From positions 717,124 through 781,123 of the forward strand of contig NZ_KI519553.1 in assembly GCF_000483125.1 (NCBI RefSeq): a stretch of DNA of 64,000 bases, read 5' to 3'. Under the pieces are notes generated by a model that was not told where the DNA came from, ran no database searches, and was given only the letters and a program-made list of their open reading frames with translations. This DNA is from Atopobium fossor DSM 15642 (GTDB lineage: Bacteria > Actinomycetota > Coriobacteriia > Coriobacteriales > Atopobiaceae). Positions 63,296 to 64,000 of this stretch are shown here, in pieces; positions within the stretch are counted from its first letter, which is position 1, and every line of letters starts with the position of its first letter. The translations under genes were made by a program, and so were the position numbers.

Positions 63296-64000
63296 TTATT
63301 TGCCCAAGAGTGTCTCTACGTCCATAGCAATCATAAGCTCTTCGTTGGTGGGGATTACCAGTACCTTAATAGCAGAATCCTCGGTAGAAATAACACGAGG
63401 CTCACCAGAGCGAATCTTGTTAGCCTGATCATCCAGCTTAACACCCAACCACGCAAGCTCTTGAGCAACACCAAGACGCATGATGTCGGAGTTCTCACCA
63501 ATGCCAGCAGTGAATACCATAGTGTCAAAGCCATGCATGGACTGAGCCATCTCGGCAATAAGCTGAGAGGTGCGATAGTAGAACATGTCAAGCGCAAGTT
63601 GGCAGTTCTTATTACCCTGAGCCGCACCCTGTTCAATATCACGGGAGTCAGAAGAAACAGCAGAAAGAGCAGCTAAACCAGACTGCTTGTTCATCATGGT
63701 ATCTACCTCGTCTACGGTGTAACCACCAACACGCTGCAGATAAAATACGGTTGCAGGATCCACCGTACCTGTACGGGTGCCCATGATAAGACCATCAAGA
63801 GGAGTTAGACCCATGGTGGTATCCATGACCTGACCATCCTCAATGGCTGCCAAAGAAGCACCAGATCCAAGATGACAACTCACCAGCTTATGAACCTTAT
63901 CGCCCAAAACCTCGTGGGCGGTACGCCAAATAAAGCGATGAGAAGTGCCATGAGCGCCATACTTACGAATATGCAGCTTGTCTACTACATTGCGAGGAAG
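63296..64000 (-). CDS. ackA: acetate kinase, N-terminus cut by window
   Basis: AckA makes ATP and acetate from acetyl phosphate. The minus-strand frame is open to the window end and contains the family block KYGAHGTSHRF (63900-63960 region), then LVSCHLGSGASLAAIEDGQVMDTTMGLTPLDGLIMGTRTG, VFTAGIGENS and IPTNEELMIAMD at the C-terminus. Only the last 234 residues are in view, so the true start lies beyond 64000. With pta it forms the acetate branch of fermentation. Confidence 0.96.
   Translation of the reverse strand, partial: LPRNVVDKLHIRKYGAHGTSHRFIWRTAHEVLGDKVHKLVSCHLGSGASLAAIEDGQVMDTTMGLTPLDGLIMGTRTGTVDPATVFYLQRVGGYTVDEVDTMMNKQSGLAALSAVSSDSRDIEQGAAQGNKNCQLALDMFYYRTSQLIAEMAQSMHGFDTMVFTAGIGENSDIMRLGVAQELAWLGVKLDDQANKIRSGEPRVISTEDSAIKVLVIPTNEELMIAMDVETLLGK

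Overview
The window looks like chromosome from a low-to-mid GC, anaerobic, fermentative member of the Actinobacteria, most likely a coriobacterium of the Atopobium/Lancefieldella/Olsenella type. This is inferred from gene content: anaerobic NrdD/NrdG, an arginine deiminase pathway, Pta/AckA and an [FeFe]-hydrogenase, with actinobacterial-style gene neighbourhoods. No search was run. The first and last genes are cut by the window ends.

Layout. 1-6.3 kb (minus): rpsP-khpA-rimM-trmD-lepB-glyQ-glyS-ppsR. 6.5-9.8 kb (plus): an OmpR-type two-component system and DNA polymerase IV. 9.8-13.7 kb (minus): rplU-rpmA, a terminator, then obg-nadD-yqeK-rsfS. 13.9-24.2 kb (minus): a cell-shape cluster (mreB, mreC, mreD, mrdA, rodA, a DUF697-like gene), preceded by a TPR membrane protein, a cyclophilin and a zinc-ribbon membrane protein, then tRNA-Arg(CCG). 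24.4-32.5 kb (plus): an aromatic amino-acid cassette (tyrA, aroB, aroA, aroC, pheA, an aroE-aroK fusion, and a fusion of a PTS EIIB domain to type II dehydroquinase) that supplies every step from DAHP to the Phe and Tyr keto-acid precursors. 32.5-36.1 kb: a YgjP-like metallopeptidase, then nrdD-nrdG on the minus strand behind tandem NrdR-like boxes. 36.5-37.5 kb: trpS. 37.7-42.1 kb (minus): arcA-arcB-arcD for arginine fermentation. 42.2-42.7 kb: an AT-rich gene-free stretch. 42.7-44.8 kb: two RNA methyltransferases. 44.8-48.2 kb: an ECF transporter with a TrpP-like substrate subunit behind a Trp-codon leader peptide and attenuator. 48.2-55.2 kb: peptidases (Pcp, a wall-anchored C69 enzyme, an S58-family protein), a COG0523 GTPase, Maf and an LCM-type methyltransferase. 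55.3-57.5 kb (minus): a glycosyltransferase and UDP-galactopyranose mutase. 57.7-64 kb: pta, an [FeFe]-hydrogenase with a NuoF/GltD-like partner, a GNAT acetyltransferase and ackA.

The strongest unusual systems are: (1) a tryptophan leader-peptide attenuator (peptide 44913-44987 with Trp-Trp-Trp, a possible antiterminator that starts at its stop codon, and an intrinsic terminator) in front of an ECF transporter rather than trp biosynthesis genes; and (2) a single protein joining a glucose-family PTS EIIB domain, with its phosphorylatable Cys kept, to dehydroquinase, which could couple sugar-PTS state to shikimate flux. Together they suggest a cell that makes Phe and Tyr but imports Trp when short of charged tRNA-Trp. 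That is inference, because trp biosynthesis genes could lie elsewhere.
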